Shown here: positions 19,414-28,678 of the stretch, in pieces
Layout: every line of letters starts with the position of its first letter
Numbering within the stretch: position 1 is the first letter of the stretch
NCBI RefSeq assembly: GCF_022843985.1
Contig: NZ_JALHMP010000010.1
Location: forward strand, 62,001 to 126,000
Direction of reading: 5' to 3'
Source of the DNA: Phreatobacter sp.
Lineage (GTDB): Bacteria > Pseudomonadota > Alphaproteobacteria > Rhizobiales > Phreatobacteraceae
Length of the DNA: 64,000 bases
Position numbers and translations under genes: made by a program
The notes under the pieces: model-generated
What the model saw: only the letters and a program-made list of their open reading frames with translations
Database searches by the model: none
Told to the model about the DNA's origin: nothing

Positions 19414-20259
19414 TTATTCCTCGCGCTGGCCGAGCAGAGCCATCAGGAACTGGAACATGCCGACGAAGTTGATGTAGAGCTGCAGCGCGCCGAAAATGGC
19501 GGCCTTCTGCACCATCGAACCGTCATTCGCATAGGCCAGGCTGTAGATGTACTCGTTCTTGATGTTCTGCGTGTCATAGGCGGTGAGGCCTGCGAAGATC
19601 AGAACACCGACCACCGAGATGATCCACTGCAGCATGGTCGACGGCGTACCGGTGAAGGCGGCGATGCCGATATTGACCAGCATGGCGATGATCAGGCCGA
19701 AGAGACCCATCATCAGGAACGTGCCCATGCCCGAGAGGTCGCGCTTGGTCGTGTAGCCATAGAGCGACAGCGCACCGAAGGCGGCCGCAGTGATGAAGAA
19801 CACGCGGGCGACCGAGGTGTGGGCATAGACCAGCAGGATGGTCGTCAGCGAGACGCCGACAAGCGCCGCATAGATCCAGAAGGTGATCTGGGCCGCGGGG
19901 GCGCTCAGCCGGTCGGCGCGGAAGGAGAGCAGCATCACCACGCCGAGCGGTGCGAGGATGACGACGAACTTGAACCAGCTGGCGAACAGGAAGGCGCCGA
20001 AGGGCGTCAGGAACTGGCCGCCGGACACCCGCATGGCGCCGCGCGCCGTCTGCTGGGCGAGCGAAGCGTCACCGGTGACCGAGAGCATGTAGATGCCCAG
20101 GGCGGCCATGCCGGTGATGGCCAGGCCGATCATCATGTAGTTGTAGACGCCGACCATGTAGGAGCGAAGGCCCTGGTCGATCTGGGCCTGCTGAACGGCC
20201 GTTGGCTGGCCATAACCGTAGCCGCCATAGGCCTGGGCATTCGGATCGTAGTGCGACAT
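19414..20259 (-). CDS. Bax inhibitor-1/YccA family membrane protein
   Basis: 281 residues with a cytoplasmic Gln/Tyr/Gly-rich N-terminus (YGGYGYGQ) and seven predicted membrane helices. This matches the BI-1/YccA/TMBIM family, whose members act as pH-dependent calcium leak channels or modulators of the FtsH protease. AGAGG stands nine bases before the ATG. Monocistronic, with its own terminator at 19352-19381. Confidence 0.93.
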   Translation of the reverse strand: MSHYDPNAQAYGGYGYGQPTAVQQAQIDQGLRSYMVGVYNYMMIGLAITGMAALGIYMLSVTGDASLAQQTARGAMRVSGGQFLTPFGAFLFASWFKFVVILAPLGVVMLLSFRADRLSAPAAQITFWIYAALVGVSLTTILLVYAHTSVARVFFITAAAFGALSLYGYTTKRDLSGMGTFLMMGLFGLIIAMLVNIGIAAFTGTPSTMLQWIISVVGVLIFAGLTAYDTQNIKNEYIYSLAYANDGSMVQKAAIFGALQLYINFVGMFQFLMALLGQREE

Positions 20260-20448
20260 GGAAGAACCTCTGGCTTTCCCCTAAAAGACGGACCCTGGTC
20301 AGGATCTGTCATCCGCTACCCAATATGGCTGAGGACATGACGGAAACAAGACCCCGACCCGCTCCGGACCAGCATTGGTGAGGCTTCGCGTCCCTTTGTC
20401 GCAAGTCCTCACATGGCCGGGGACAGGACTGTCACCGTCCTGTTTCAT

Positions 20449-23028
20449 TCACATGTTGCGCAGAACCGGAGCGGGTTTTTCGCCCAGCGCCCGCCAGGTG
20501 CCCACCAGGCCGAAGCCGACGGTGAGCACGATGGCCAGCACGATGATCCCCAGCGCCTGCAACGGCGCGAAGGCGAAGGGGATGGTCATCACCTGGGTCG
20601 TCACCACCCAGGCGGCGACGCAGCCGGTGGCGAGGCCGAACAGCGCCGTTACCGTGCCGAGCAGTGCATATTCCAGCGCATAGGTCCGGATCAGCATGGC
20701 CCGTGGTGCCCCGAGGGTCTTGAGGATGACTGCATCATAGACCCGGGCCCGGTGGCCGGCGGCGAGCGCGCCCGCCAGCACCAGGATGGCCGCCACCAGC
20801 GTCACGATGCTGGCACCGCGAATGCCGGTGGCGATCTGTGTCGCCAACTGGCCGACTGCCTCCAGTGCATCCTTGACCCGCACCGTGGTGACCGCCGGGA
20901 AAGCGGCCGCCACCTGCTGGAGGAGTGCGATCTCCTCGGCCGCCGAGGCGGGCTGGCGGTAGGTCAGGGTGGCGAGATGGGCATGCGGCGCTGCCCTGAA
21001 GGTGTTTGGCGAGAAGACGACAATGAAATTGATCCCGAGATTGTCCCACTGGATGTGTCGGAAATTGGCAATCCGTGCGGTAATGTTGCGTCCCAGCACG
21101 TTGACGGTCACCTCGTCGCCAAGGTTCAGCCCGAAGCCGCGGCCCATGCGCTCGTCGAAGGAGACCAGCGGCGGGCCGTTATAATCTGCCGGCCACCAGT
21201 CGCCGGAGGTGATGCGGGAGTTGCGCGGCAGGCTCTCCGCATAGGTGATGCCGCGATCGCCGCGCAGCGCCCAGGCAATGTCGTCGCCGGCACGGATCTC
21301 CTCGACCGGCCGGCCGCCGAGGCGGACGAAGCGGCCGCGCAGCATCGGGACCCGGTTGAGGTCGGCACCCGGAGCCTTGTCGGCGATGAAGGCGTCGAAG
21401 CGGGCGGCCTCGGCATTGACGATGTCGACGAAGAAGAAGGACGGCGCCCGGTCCGGCAGCGCCTCCTCGATCTGGCGGCGGAAGCTGGCATCCACGAGGG
21501 CGATGACGGCGAGCAGGGTCAGGCCGAGGCCGAGGGAGAGCACCACGGAGGGGGTGAGCGCGCCGGGCCGGTGCAGGTTGGCGACGGCCAGCCGGAGGCT
21601 GGTGCGGCGCGAGTGCGGCATCCGGGCGGCCAGCGCCATGATGCCGGCCGCCACCAGCCGCAGCGCGATGAAGATGCCGGCGGCACCCGCCATGAAGCCG
21701 AGGGCGAGGCGCGGATTGAACGAGGTCGCGACCGACAGGCCGACGAGCACGACCAGCGTGGCGGCCACCAGGGCGAGGTAGCGCGGCCGCGGCCAGCGCC
21801 GCTCGCCGTCGACCGTGTCGCGGAACAGCGCCGACACCGGCACGTCATGGGCCCGGCCGAGCGGCCAGAGGGCGAAGGCGAGCGCCACCAGCAGGCCATA
21901 GGCGGCCGCCGTTGCCAGCTCGCCCGGTTGGACGCCGGTGGCGACCGGGATCGGGATTGCCGCACCGAAGGCCGCCACCACGGCCGCCGGCAGGATGGCG
22001 CCGACCGCCAGCCCGATCGCCGTGCCGACGAGGGCGAGGAGCCCGACCTGTGTGAGCGTCGCCGCGAAGACCATGCCGCCGGTGGCGCCGAGCGCCTTCA
22101 GCGTTGCGATGTCGTCGCGCTTGCGGTCGACGAGGCTCGCCACCGCATTGGCGACGCCGACCCCGCCGACCAGCAGCGCGGTCAGCCCGACCAGCGTCAG
22201 GAACTGCGAGAAGCGCTCGATCTGCGTCGTCAGCTGCGGCGAGGCGTTCATCCGTGTGCGGATCTCGAAGCCGGCATCGGGATAGCGCGCCCGGATATCG
22301 GCGACGACCCGCCGCAGGTCGGCATCGGTCGCCTGGCTCGAGCCGAGATCGAGCTGGTACATCCAGCGGATCAGCGATCCCGGCTGGATCAGTCCGGTCT
22401 GGCGGAACGTGTCGAGCGACAGCAGGAGGCGCGGGCCGAAGCCGAGCCCGCCGGCGAGCCTGTCGGGCTCGCTGCGGATGACGCCGGCGATCCGCACCGG
22501 CAGATCGCCGAGCACGATGGAATCGCCGACCTTGACGTCGAGACGGGCCAGCAGCGCCGGCTCGACCAGGACGCCCGCCCGTCCGTCGACGACGGCGAGG
22601 GCCTCGGGCGTGCTGAGGGCCGGCTCGGTCTCGAGCCTGCCGACCAGCGGATAGAGGCCGGGATCGACGGCCTTGATCTCGACCAGGGAGGACTTGGCGG
22701 CATCGCCCACCGCCGGGGTACGGGCCATGGCGCGCGTCGTCGCCATGGTGGCGACCACCCCGCGCTCCGCCAGGGCCTGGACGATCGCCTCCGGCAGTTC
22801 GCGGTGCAGCACCTGGAAGGAGGCGTCGGCGCCGAGGATGACGCGGCCCTCGCGCGCGAGGCCCTCCACCAGCCCGCGCGCGAAGGAGCCGACGCCGGCG
22901 ATGGCCGCGACGCCGAGCGCGATGCAGGCGATGAAGGTGCCGAAGCCCCTGAAGCCACCGCGCAGGTCCCGCAGGCCGAGGCGGATGGCGGTGGGCAGGC
23001 GGCGCGGCCGTGCGACGAAGCCGCTCAC
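20449..23028 (-). CDS. ABC transporter permease, FtsX/YbbP-like
   Basis: 859 residues. An N-terminal helix, a large periplasmic MacB-type domain, three helices, then a second such unit and four C-terminal helices: the layout of YbbP-like permeases with two FtsX domains. Its start overlaps the ATPase stop by 4 bases (ATGA), forming a two-gene unit. Relatives work with YbbA-type ATPases and often with a TesA-like esterase; here the esterase gene diverges from the pair. The substrate, perhaps a lipid or lipoprotein, is inferred. Confidence 0.9.
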   Translation of the reverse strand: MSGFVARPRRLPTAIRLGLRDLRGGFRGFGTFIACIALGVAAIAGVGSFARGLVEGLAREGRVILGADASFQVLHRELPEAIVQALAERGVVATMATTRAMARTPAVGDAAKSSLVEIKAVDPGLYPLVGRLETEPALSTPEALAVVDGRAGVLVEPALLARLDVKVGDSIVLGDLPVRIAGVIRSEPDRLAGGLGFGPRLLLSLDTFRQTGLIQPGSLIRWMYQLDLGSSQATDADLRRVVADIRARYPDAGFEIRTRMNASPQLTTQIERFSQFLTLVGLTALLVGGVGVANAVASLVDRKRDDIATLKALGATGGMVFAATLTQVGLLALVGTAIGLAVGAILPAAVVAAFGAAIPIPVATGVQPGELATAAAYGLLVALAFALWPLGRAHDVPVSALFRDTVDGERRWPRPRYLALVAATLVVLVGLSVATSFNPRLALGFMAGAAGIFIALRLVAAGIMALAARMPHSRRTSLRLAVANLHRPGALTPSVVLSLGLGLTLLAVIALVDASFRRQIEEALPDRAPSFFFVDIVNAEAARFDAFIADKAPGADLNRVPMLRGRFVRLGGRPVEEIRAGDDIAWALRGDRGITYAESLPRNSRITSGDWWPADYNGPPLVSFDERMGRGFGLNLGDEVTVNVLGRNITARIANFRHIQWDNLGINFIVVFSPNTFRAAPHAHLATLTYRQPASAAEEIALLQQVAAAFPAVTTVRVKDALEAVGQLATQIATGIRGASIVTLVAAILVLAGALAAGHRARVYDAVILKTLGAPRAMLIRTYALEYALLGTVTALFGLATGCVAAWVVTTQVMTIPFAFAPLQALGIIVLAIVLTVGFGLVGTWRALGEKPAPVLRNM

Positions 23029-23750
23029 GCCACCCGCTCCGCCGCGCGGCTGTCCTCGACGATGACGCCCGAGCGCAGGCGCACGACGCGGTCGCAGCGT
23101 TCGGCCAACGCCCGGTCATGGGTGACGAGAACCAGCGTCGCGCCGCGTTCGGCCTGTTTGGCGAACATCAGGTCGATGATGGTGCGGCCGGTGGCCTCGT
23201 CGAGATTGCCGGTCGGCTCGTCGGCGAAGAGGATGTCGGGGCGAACCGACAGGGCGCGCGCCAGCGCGGTGCGCTGCTGCTCGCCGCCGGACATCTGCGT
23301 CGGGTAGTGGTTGAGGCGGGTGCCGAGGCCGACCGCGTCCAGCTCGTCGGCGGCCCGGTCGAAGGCATCCGGCGCTCCCGCCAGCTCCAGCGGCACGGCG
23401 ACGTTCTCCAGCGCGGTCATCGTCGGGATGAGGTGGAACGACTGGAAGACGATACCCGCATGGCGGCCGCGGAAGCGCGCGAGGGCGTCCTCGTCCAGAC
23501 TGGTGATGTCGGTTCCCGCCACCGTCACGCGGCCGGAATCGGGTCGCTCCAGGCCGGCCATCACCATGAGGAGGGTCGACTTGCCCGAGCCGGACGGACC
23601 GACGAGGCCGACCGACTGTCCCGCCGCGATCGACAGCGACAGGTTTTTCAGGATGTGGACACGCGAGGCGCCGCGCCCGAGCGAGAGTTCGACCGTGTCG
23701 ATGACGATGGCGTCGGGCGCCCGGAGGGGCGTTTCGGTCGGCATGGGCAT
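23025..23750 (-). CDS. ABC transporter ATP-binding protein, YbbA/LolD-like
   Basis: About 241 residues: Walker A GPSGSGKST, Q-loop in VFQSFHLIP, signature MSGGEQQR, Walker B ILFADEPTGNLD and switch His in LVTHDRAL. EPTGNLD and SFHLIPTMTALENV are typical of the LolD/MacB/YbbA branch. It pairs with the YbbP-like permease downstream. ATG 23750 or 23744 fits the family; the upstream in-frame ATG at 23780 lacks a better ribosome site. Confidence 0.92.
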   Translation of the reverse strand: MPMPTETPLRAPDAIVIDTVELSLGRGASRVHILKNLSLSIAAGQSVGLVGPSGSGKSTLLMVMAGLERPDSGRVTVAGTDITSLDEDALARFRGRHAGIVFQSFHLIPTMTALENVAVPLELAGAPDAFDRAADELDAVGLGTRLNHYPTQMSGGEQQRTALARALSVRPDILFADEPTGNLDEATGRTIIDLMFAKQAERGATLVLVTHDRALAERCDRVVRLRSGVIVEDSRAAERVA

Positions 23751-23841
23751 GATGTCGGTCGCTCGTCTCGCGCCGCGCATTGCGGCATTGCACCTAAGAC
23801 CCTAGATGGCAACGGCAGCAGGCTTTGGAAAGGGAAACCTC

Positions 23842-24489
23842 GTGCGACAGTTCGTGATCGGCCTGACCGCCCTGGTCCTGGCCCTGTCCGGCGCGCCGGC
23901 TGGCGCTCAACAGGCGCGACCCGTCAGCATCGTCGCCCTCGGTGACAGCCTCACCGCCGGCTACGGGCTGGGTCCCGCCGAGGCCTTTCCGGTGCGGCTC
24001 CAGGCGGCGCTGCGGGCCAGGGGCCATGCCGTCACCGTCGAGAATGCCGGCGTCTCCGGCGATACCTCCTCCGGCGGCCTCGAGCGGCTCGACTGGGCGG
24101 TGGGCGATGGCGTCGACGCCGTCATCGTCGAACTCGGCGCCAACGATGCCCTGCGCGGCATCGATCCGGCGGTCACCCGGCGCAATATCGACGCGATCGT
24201 CACCCGCCTGAAGGCGCGCGGCATCACTGTTCTCCTGTCCGGTATGGTGGCGCCGCCCAATATGGGCAGCACCTTCGGGGCGGCCTTCAATCCGATCTTC
24301 CCGGACCTTGCCGCCAAGCACGGTGTGCTTTTCGACCCCTTCTTCCTCGACGGGGTCGCCGGCGAGGCGGGCCTGAATCTCGCGGACGGCATGCACCCCA
24401 ATGCCAAGGGCGTCGACGTCATCGTCCGGCGCATCCTGCCGAAGGTCGAGGACCTGATCGCACAGGTACGATCTCGCCGCGGTGGTTGA
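23842..24489 (+). CDS. Arylesterase/lysophospholipase, TesA-like SGNH hydrolase
   Basis: 215 residues. Signal peptide (MRQFVIGLTALVLALSG to AGAQQA), then SGNH blocks: nucleophile Ser in ALGDSLTAGYG, oxyanion Gly and Asn (SGDTSSGG, LGANDAL) and the Asp/His pair in DGMHPN. The protein is periplasmic and hydrolyses esters or lysophospholipids. I chose GTG 23842, which follows GGAAAGGGAAACC; the ATG at 23806 has no ribosome site. Divergence from the YbbA/YbbP-like pair repeats the classic tesA-ybbA-ybbP neighbourhood. Confidence 0.9.
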   Translation: MRQFVIGLTALVLALSGAPAGAQQARPVSIVALGDSLTAGYGLGPAEAFPVRLQAALRARGHAVTVENAGVSGDTSSGGLERLDWAVGDGVDAVIVELGANDALRGIDPAVTRRNIDAIVTRLKARGITVLLSGMVAPPNMGSTFGAAFNPIFPDLAAKHGVLFDPFFLDGVAGEAGLNLADGMHPNAKGVDVIVRRILPKVEDLIAQVRSRRGG

Positions 24490-24547
24490 CCGGCGGGTTT
24501 TCCCTTCCTAACCACGGCCGTCCTCCCCGCAGCGATCGGCGCACAGC

Positions 24548-25603
24548 ATGCAGACCCGTCCCCTCGGCCGCACCGGCCTCGACGTCACCGCCCTGTGCCT
24601 CGGCACCATGACCTTCGGCGAGCAGAACACCGAGGCCGAGGGCCATGCCCAGATGGACTATGCCGTCTCGCGCGGCGTGACCTTCTTCGACACGGCGGAA
24701 ATGTATGCGGTGCCGCCGAAGGCCGAGACCTATGGCGCCACCGAGCGGATCATCGGCACCTGGCTGAAGAAGCACGGCCGCCGCGACGACATCATCCTCG
24801 CCACCAAGGTCGCCGGCGCCGGCCCCATGACATGGCTTCGGCCCGATGGCGCGGCGACGCGGCTGACGCGCGCGCAGATGCAGACCGCGCTCGACCAGAG
24901 CCTGAAGCGGCTCGGTACCGACTACATCGACCTCTACCAGCTCCACTGGCCGGAGCGCGCCGCGCCCTTCGGCGCCAATCCGACGCGCTTCGACCCCGAG
25001 GGCTGGGCGCCGCGCGCCGACGACACGACCATCGGCGAGCAGCTCGACGTCCTCGGCGATTTCGTCAGGGCGGGGAAAGTGCGCTTCATCGGCCTGTCGA
25101 ACGAGAGCGCCTGGGGCACCATGACGTTCCTGAAGGAGAGCCAGAAGCGCGACCTGCCGCGGGTGCAGAGCGTGCAGAACGCCTATCACCTGCTCAACCG
25201 CACCTACGAGACCGCGATGGCGGAGATCGCCTTGCGGGAACAGGTGGGGCTGCTTGCCTATTCGCCCCTCGCCCAGGGCTTCCTGACGGGGAAATATCTC
25301 GACGGTGCCCGCCCGCCGGGCGCGCGCGTGACGCTCTTCGACCGCCAGCAGCGCTACCAGAAGCCTGGCTCGGAGGCGGCGATCCGGGACTATGTTGCCA
25401 TCGCGCGCGAGGCCGGCCTTGACCCCGCGACCCTGGCCATCGCTTTCGTCGCCAGCCGCCCCTTCGTCACCTCGACCATCATCGGCGCGACCTCCATGGC
25501 CCAGTTGAAGACCGCCATCGACGCCGGCGAGACGATCCTCTCTCCCGACACCCTCGCGGCCATCGACGCCGTCCACCAGCTCAGGGGCAACCCGGCGCCC
25601 TGA
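24548..25603 (+). CDS. Aldo/keto reductase, Tas-like
   Basis: 351 residues forming an NADPH-dependent aldo/keto reductase barrel: catalytic Asp/Tyr in FFDTAEMY, Lys in LATKVAG, His in LYQLHWP, and a C-terminal cofactor segment STIIGATSMAQL. The MTFGEQNTEAEGHAQMDYA start and long length point to the Tas/MocA-like branch. Substrate unknown. It stands alone between the esterase and DUF4167 genes. Confidence 0.93.
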   Translation: MQTRPLGRTGLDVTALCLGTMTFGEQNTEAEGHAQMDYAVSRGVTFFDTAEMYAVPPKAETYGATERIIGTWLKKHGRRDDIILATKVAGAGPMTWLRPDGAATRLTRAQMQTALDQSLKRLGTDYIDLYQLHWPERAAPFGANPTRFDPEGWAPRADDTTIGEQLDVLGDFVRAGKVRFIGLSNESAWGTMTFLKESQKRDLPRVQSVQNAYHLLNRTYETAMAEIALREQVGLLAYSPLAQGFLTGKYLDGARPPGARVTLFDRQQRYQKPGSEAAIRDYVAIAREAGLDPATLAIAFVASRPFVTSTIIGATSMAQLKTAIDAGETILSPDTLAAIDAVHQLRGNPAP

Positions 25604-25977
25604 CGGTAGGGATGCCGGCCGAGAAACCGCTTGGAATCCAGCTTGCGACCAGTTAAACAATCGAACACAAGATTCGTTGCGGCCCGGGGTCATATCCGCG
25701 CATCGAACACAACAGCAAACAGGTCTGGTGGGGTTTGGCACGTCGGAGCCAGGGCGCGAGGGGCGCCATGATCCGATCCCGAATGAAGGACGAGGCGCGC
25801 GCGAGGCGCGAAGGGCGGGATGGTCAGCCGTCGCCCTGAACCCTGAAGATCGTTGAACTGCCGGACGCGGCAAGGCCGGGCGCGAGATGCCTGCGAGGTC
25901 TGTCTGCGCTCCGCCGAAGGATCCGGATGCATCGCTTGGACGCGTGCTCCGCTTGAGGAGGTCGATAAAGGACCGAC
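25604..25977. other. 374-base gap upstream of the DUF4167 gene
   Basis: No convincing reading frame or RNA. An AT-richer patch near 25650-25680 could hold a promoter, and the only clear element is the AGGAGG-type ribosome site at about 25956 for the following gene. No EcfG-type promoter is present. Confidence 0.5.
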
Positions 25978-27057
25978 ATGAGAAACAGCAACAACAAGCG
26001 CATGCGTGGCCGCAACAATCGCGGCGGCGGCAAGGGCCCCAATCCGCTCTCCCGAAGCTACGAGTCGAACGGGCCCGACGTGAAGATTCGCGGGACCGCC
26101 CAGCACGTCGCGGAGAAATATCTGCAGCTGGCGCGCGATGCCCACTCATCCGGCGATCCCGTATCCGCCGAGAGCTATCTCCAGCACGCCGAGCATTATT
26201 TCCGCCTCATCGCCGCTGCCCAGGAGGCGCTGCGCCAGCAGCAGGCGCCCCGCATCGAAGGCCAGCAGGTCGAGGATGACGGCGAGGACGACGACGACGA
26301 CGATTTCGCCTCGCCCTTCGACAAGCGCTTCGAATCCCCGGTCCAGGCCAAGCCCGAACTGCCGCCCCAGCCGCCGCGGGATTTCGCCGGCGGCCAGCCG
26401 CGCGACTATCAGGGCCAGCGCGATTTCCAGGGTCAGCGCGACTTCCAGGGCCAGCGTGATTTCCAGGGGCAGCGCGACTTCCAGGGGCAGAATCGCGATC
26501 GCGATCGCGATCGCGACCGCGACCGTGACCGTGATCGCGACCGTGATCGCGACCGGTTCCCCGGTGGCGGCCAGCGCTTCCCGGATCGTCAGGACCGTCC
26601 TGATCGCCAGGACCGCCCTGATCGCCAGGACCGTCTCCGCCCGCAGCCTGACGTGGTGGCCGGTGATCAGCCCGACATTGCCGGGTCCGGACCGGATGCC
26701 GAGGGGGGCATGCCCCGCGACGGGCAGCGTCCCTATGAGAGCCGGCGCGAGCGCTTCGAGCGCCGCCGCGCCGAGCGTTTCGCCGAGCGGCAGGCCCGGC
26801 GCGAGCCCGGCAGCTTCGAAGGCGATGGTCCTGATGCCGACCAGGGCCCTCCGTCCCAGCCGGCGCCGGCCCGGCGCGAGGAAGAGGCGGGTCTCGGCCT
26901 GCCCTCCTTCATCACCGGCGGCGCGGCCGTCGTCCCGGCCGCCGCAGCTGCCGAGGAACGGGAGGCGCCCGCCCCCCGTGTCCGCAAGCGCCGCACGCCG
27001 CGCGTCGAGGATGATCCGGCGGCTCCCGCCGGCGAGAAGACCCCCGCTGCCGAGTGA
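25978..27057 (+). CDS. DUF4167 domain-containing protein with low-complexity repeats
   Basis: 359 residues. The N-terminal 80 residues are the DUF4167 domain (RGRNNRGGGKGPNPLSRSYESNG, then KIRGTAQHVAEKY and the paired YLQHAEHYFR), conserved in alphaproteobacteria and usually next to prmC. The rest is disordered and highly charged: five RDFQGQ units, a run of alternating Arg-Asp and several PDRQDR units, then an acidic/Pro-rich tail. Such composition suggests nucleic-acid or ribonucleoprotein binding, which is unproven. GAGGAGG precedes the ATG. Confidence 0.92.
   Translation: MRNSNNKRMRGRNNRGGGKGPNPLSRSYESNGPDVKIRGTAQHVAEKYLQLARDAHSSGDPVSAESYLQHAEHYFRLIAAAQEALRQQQAPRIEGQQVEDDGEDDDDDDFASPFDKRFESPVQAKPELPPQPPRDFAGGQPRDYQGQRDFQGQRDFQGQRDFQGQRDFQGQNRDRDRDRDRDRDRDRDRDRDRFPGGGQRFPDRQDRPDRQDRPDRQDRLRPQPDVVAGDQPDIAGSGPDAEGGMPRDGQRPYESRRERFERRRAERFAERQARREPGSFEGDGPDADQGPPSQPAPARREEEAGLGLPSFITGGAAVVPAAAAAEEREAPAPRVRKRRTPRVEDDPAAPAGEKTPAAE
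26409..26640 (+). repeat. Tandem coding repeats inside the DUF4167 gene
   Basis: Three consecutive arrays: about five 18-base units encoding RDFQGQ (26409-26490), a GCGATC/GACCGT alternation encoding (RD)n (26494-26556), and 18-base units encoding PDRQDR (26583-26637). Units vary mostly at third positions, so the protein repeat is kept by selection while the DNA drifts, or arose by slippage. Not CRISPR: no spacers and wholly within one frame. Confidence 0.85.
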
Positions 27058-27080
27058 TCGCCACACGGGCGAGGTTCAGG

Positions 27081-27102
27081 GGGCGCGCTGCAGGGCGCGC
27101 CC
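27081..27102. terminator. GC-rich hairpin after the DUF4167 gene
   Basis: GGGCGCGC and GCGCGCCC form an 8-bp stem around a 6-base loop 24 bases beyond the stop codon. There is no T-run, so intrinsic termination would be weak. Confidence 0.35.
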
Positions 27103-27179
27103 TCATGCGTTCGGGGACCTTGCCCTGAGCCGGCGGGAACGCTAGAGCGCGCAAACGCTCTGAACGGGGACACATTTCC

Positions 27180-28292
27180 ATGGCGACGCACAAGCTTCTC
27201 ATCCTGCCCGGCGACGGCATCGGCCCGGAGGTAATGGCCGAGGTCGAGAAGGTCGTCGCCTGGTTCGGCAAGCAGGGCGTCGCCGGCTTCGAGACCGAGC
27301 GCGGCCTGGTCGGCGGCAGCGCCTACGACGCCCATGGCGAGGCCATTTCCAACAGCGACATGGCGCTCGCCCAGGCGGCCGATGCTGTGCTGTTCGGCGC
27401 GGTCGGCGGTCCCAAATGGGCCGACGTGCCCTATTCCAAGCGCCCCGAGGCCGGCCTGCTGCGCCTGCGCAAGGATCTCGGCCTCTTCGCCAACCTCCGT
27501 CCCGCCATCTGCTTCCCGGCGCTGGCCGCGGCCTCCTCGCTGAAGCCGGAAGTGGTGGAAGGGCTCGATATCCTCATCGTCCGCGAGCTGACCGGCGGCG
27601 TCTATTTTGGCGAGCCGAAGGAGATCGTGACGCTGGAGGACGGTCAGCAGCGCGGCATCGATACGCAGGTCTACACGACATCCGAGATCGAGCGCATCAC
27701 CCGCGTCGCCTTCGAACTGGCGAAGACCCGCCGTAACAAGGTCTCCTCGGCCGAGAAGCACAATGTCATGAAGACCGGCGTCCTGTGGAAGCAGGTGGTG
27801 ACGCGGGTTCACAAGGCGGAATTCGCCGATGTCGCGCTCGAGCACGTCCTCGCCGACAATTGCGCCATGCAGCTGGTCCGCTGGCCCAAGCAGTATGACG
27901 TCATCGTCTGCGACAATCTGTTCGGCGATATTCTCTCGGACGTCGCGGCCATGCTGACCGGCTCGCTCGGCATGCTGCCGTCCGCCTCGCTCGGCGCCGA
28001 GGACCCGGTCTCCGGCAAGCGCAAGGCGCTCTATGAGCCGGTCCACGGTTCGGCGCCGGACATTGCCGGCACCGGCGCGGCCAATCCGATCGCCACGATC
28101 TCGTCCTTCTCGATGGCCTTGCGCTATTCGTTCAAGGCGATCGAGGCCGCCGACATGCTCGACAAGGCGGTGACCAACGTCCTGGCCTCGGGGCTGCGCA
28201 CGGCGGATATCCGCTCGGACAACACCCATGTGGTCGGCACCGTCGGCATGGGCGACGCCATCATCAAGGAACTCCAGCACCTGGCGGGCTGA
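27180..28292 (+). CDS. leuB: 3-isopropylmalate dehydrogenase
   Basis: 370 residues, full length. [15 protein letters not shown] is the family N-terminus, [10 protein letters not shown] the substrate loop, and [11 protein letters not shown] and [15 protein letters not shown] the metal- and NAD-binding segments. It oxidatively decarboxylates 3-isopropylmalate in leucine synthesis. CGGGGA precedes the ATG at moderate distance. Confidence 0.97.
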   Translation: MATHKLLILPGDGIGPEVMAEVEKVVAWFGKQGVAGFETERGLVGGSAYDAHGEAISNSDMALAQAADAVLFGAVGGPKWADVPYSKRPEAGLLRLRKDLGLFANLRPAICFPALAAASSLKPEVVEGLDILIVRELTGGVYFGEPKEIVTLEDGQQRGIDTQVYTTSEIERITRVAFELAKTRRNKVSSAEKHNVMKTGVLWKQVVTRVHKAEFADVALEHVLADNCAMQLVRWPKQYDVIVCDNLFGDILSDVAAMLTGSLGMLPSASLGAEDPVSGKRKALYEPVHGSAPDIAGTGAANPIATISSFSMALRYSFKAIEAADMLDKAVTNVLASGLRTADIRSDNTHVVGTVGMGDAIIKELQHLAG

Positions 28293-28304
28293 CGGCCAGC
28301 CCGC

Positions 28305-28329
28305 GGCGCGGGGAGGACCGTCCCGCGCC
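28305..28329. terminator. Hairpin between convergent leuB and the 84-aa gene
   Basis: GGCGCGGG and CCCGCGCC pair over 8 bp with a 9-base loop in the 42-base gap between converging genes. No T-run follows on either strand; position is the main argument. Confidence 0.4.
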
Positions 28330-28334
28330 GGGCC

Positions 28335-28589
28335 TCAGGTGCGGAAGTCGATATTGATCCCGGGCTTGGTCATCTGCTTGGGCTGTTTCGACGTGCCGAT
28401 CGTGGCGGCGAAGCCCTCGAGCCGCGAGAGATGCTGGCGGGCTTCCGGTGAGAGCGTCACCGTGACATTCGCGGTCCGCATGCGCGGCGCGGAATCGGCG
28501 GGCCTGACGGCGCTCGCGGAAGACTGGCCGCCAGCAGCGCGGTCGCCCGTCTGGCCGATTCCGCCCGTTCCGATCTGACCGATGGCCAT
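28335..28589 (-). CDS. Hypothetical protein, 84 aa
   Basis: The N-terminal half is Gly/Ala/Ser-rich (GQIGTGGIGQTGD) and the second half is more ordered (ANVTVTLSPEARQHLSRLEGFAA). No signal peptide or membrane segment. GGGGAGG stands five bases before the ATG, a strong ribosome site supporting real translation. Family not recognised. Confidence 0.6.
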   Translation of the reverse strand: MAIGQIGTGGIGQTGDRAAGGQSSASAVRPADSAPRMRTANVTVTLSPEARQHLSRLEGFAATIGTSKQPKQMTKPGINIDFRT

Positions 28590-28678
28590 CCCTGCCTCCC
28601 CGTCAATGATGACGGGGACAGTGCCGAAACATGGTTAACCGGAGGTAAAGATCCTGCGCAGGACCGGCACGCGTCGGC

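Noticed and set aside
20413-23307. A 964-codon plus-strand open frame opposite the ABC permease and ATPase genes
   Set aside because: Composition is His/Asp/Arg/Gly-rich without domains; it is the antisense shadow that high-GC genes produce. The minus strand carries clear FtsX-like and ATPase motifs.
26409-26640. Short regular repeats resembling a CRISPR array
   Set aside because: No unique spacers, unit length 12-18 bases, all in frame inside the DUF4167 gene, no cas genes.
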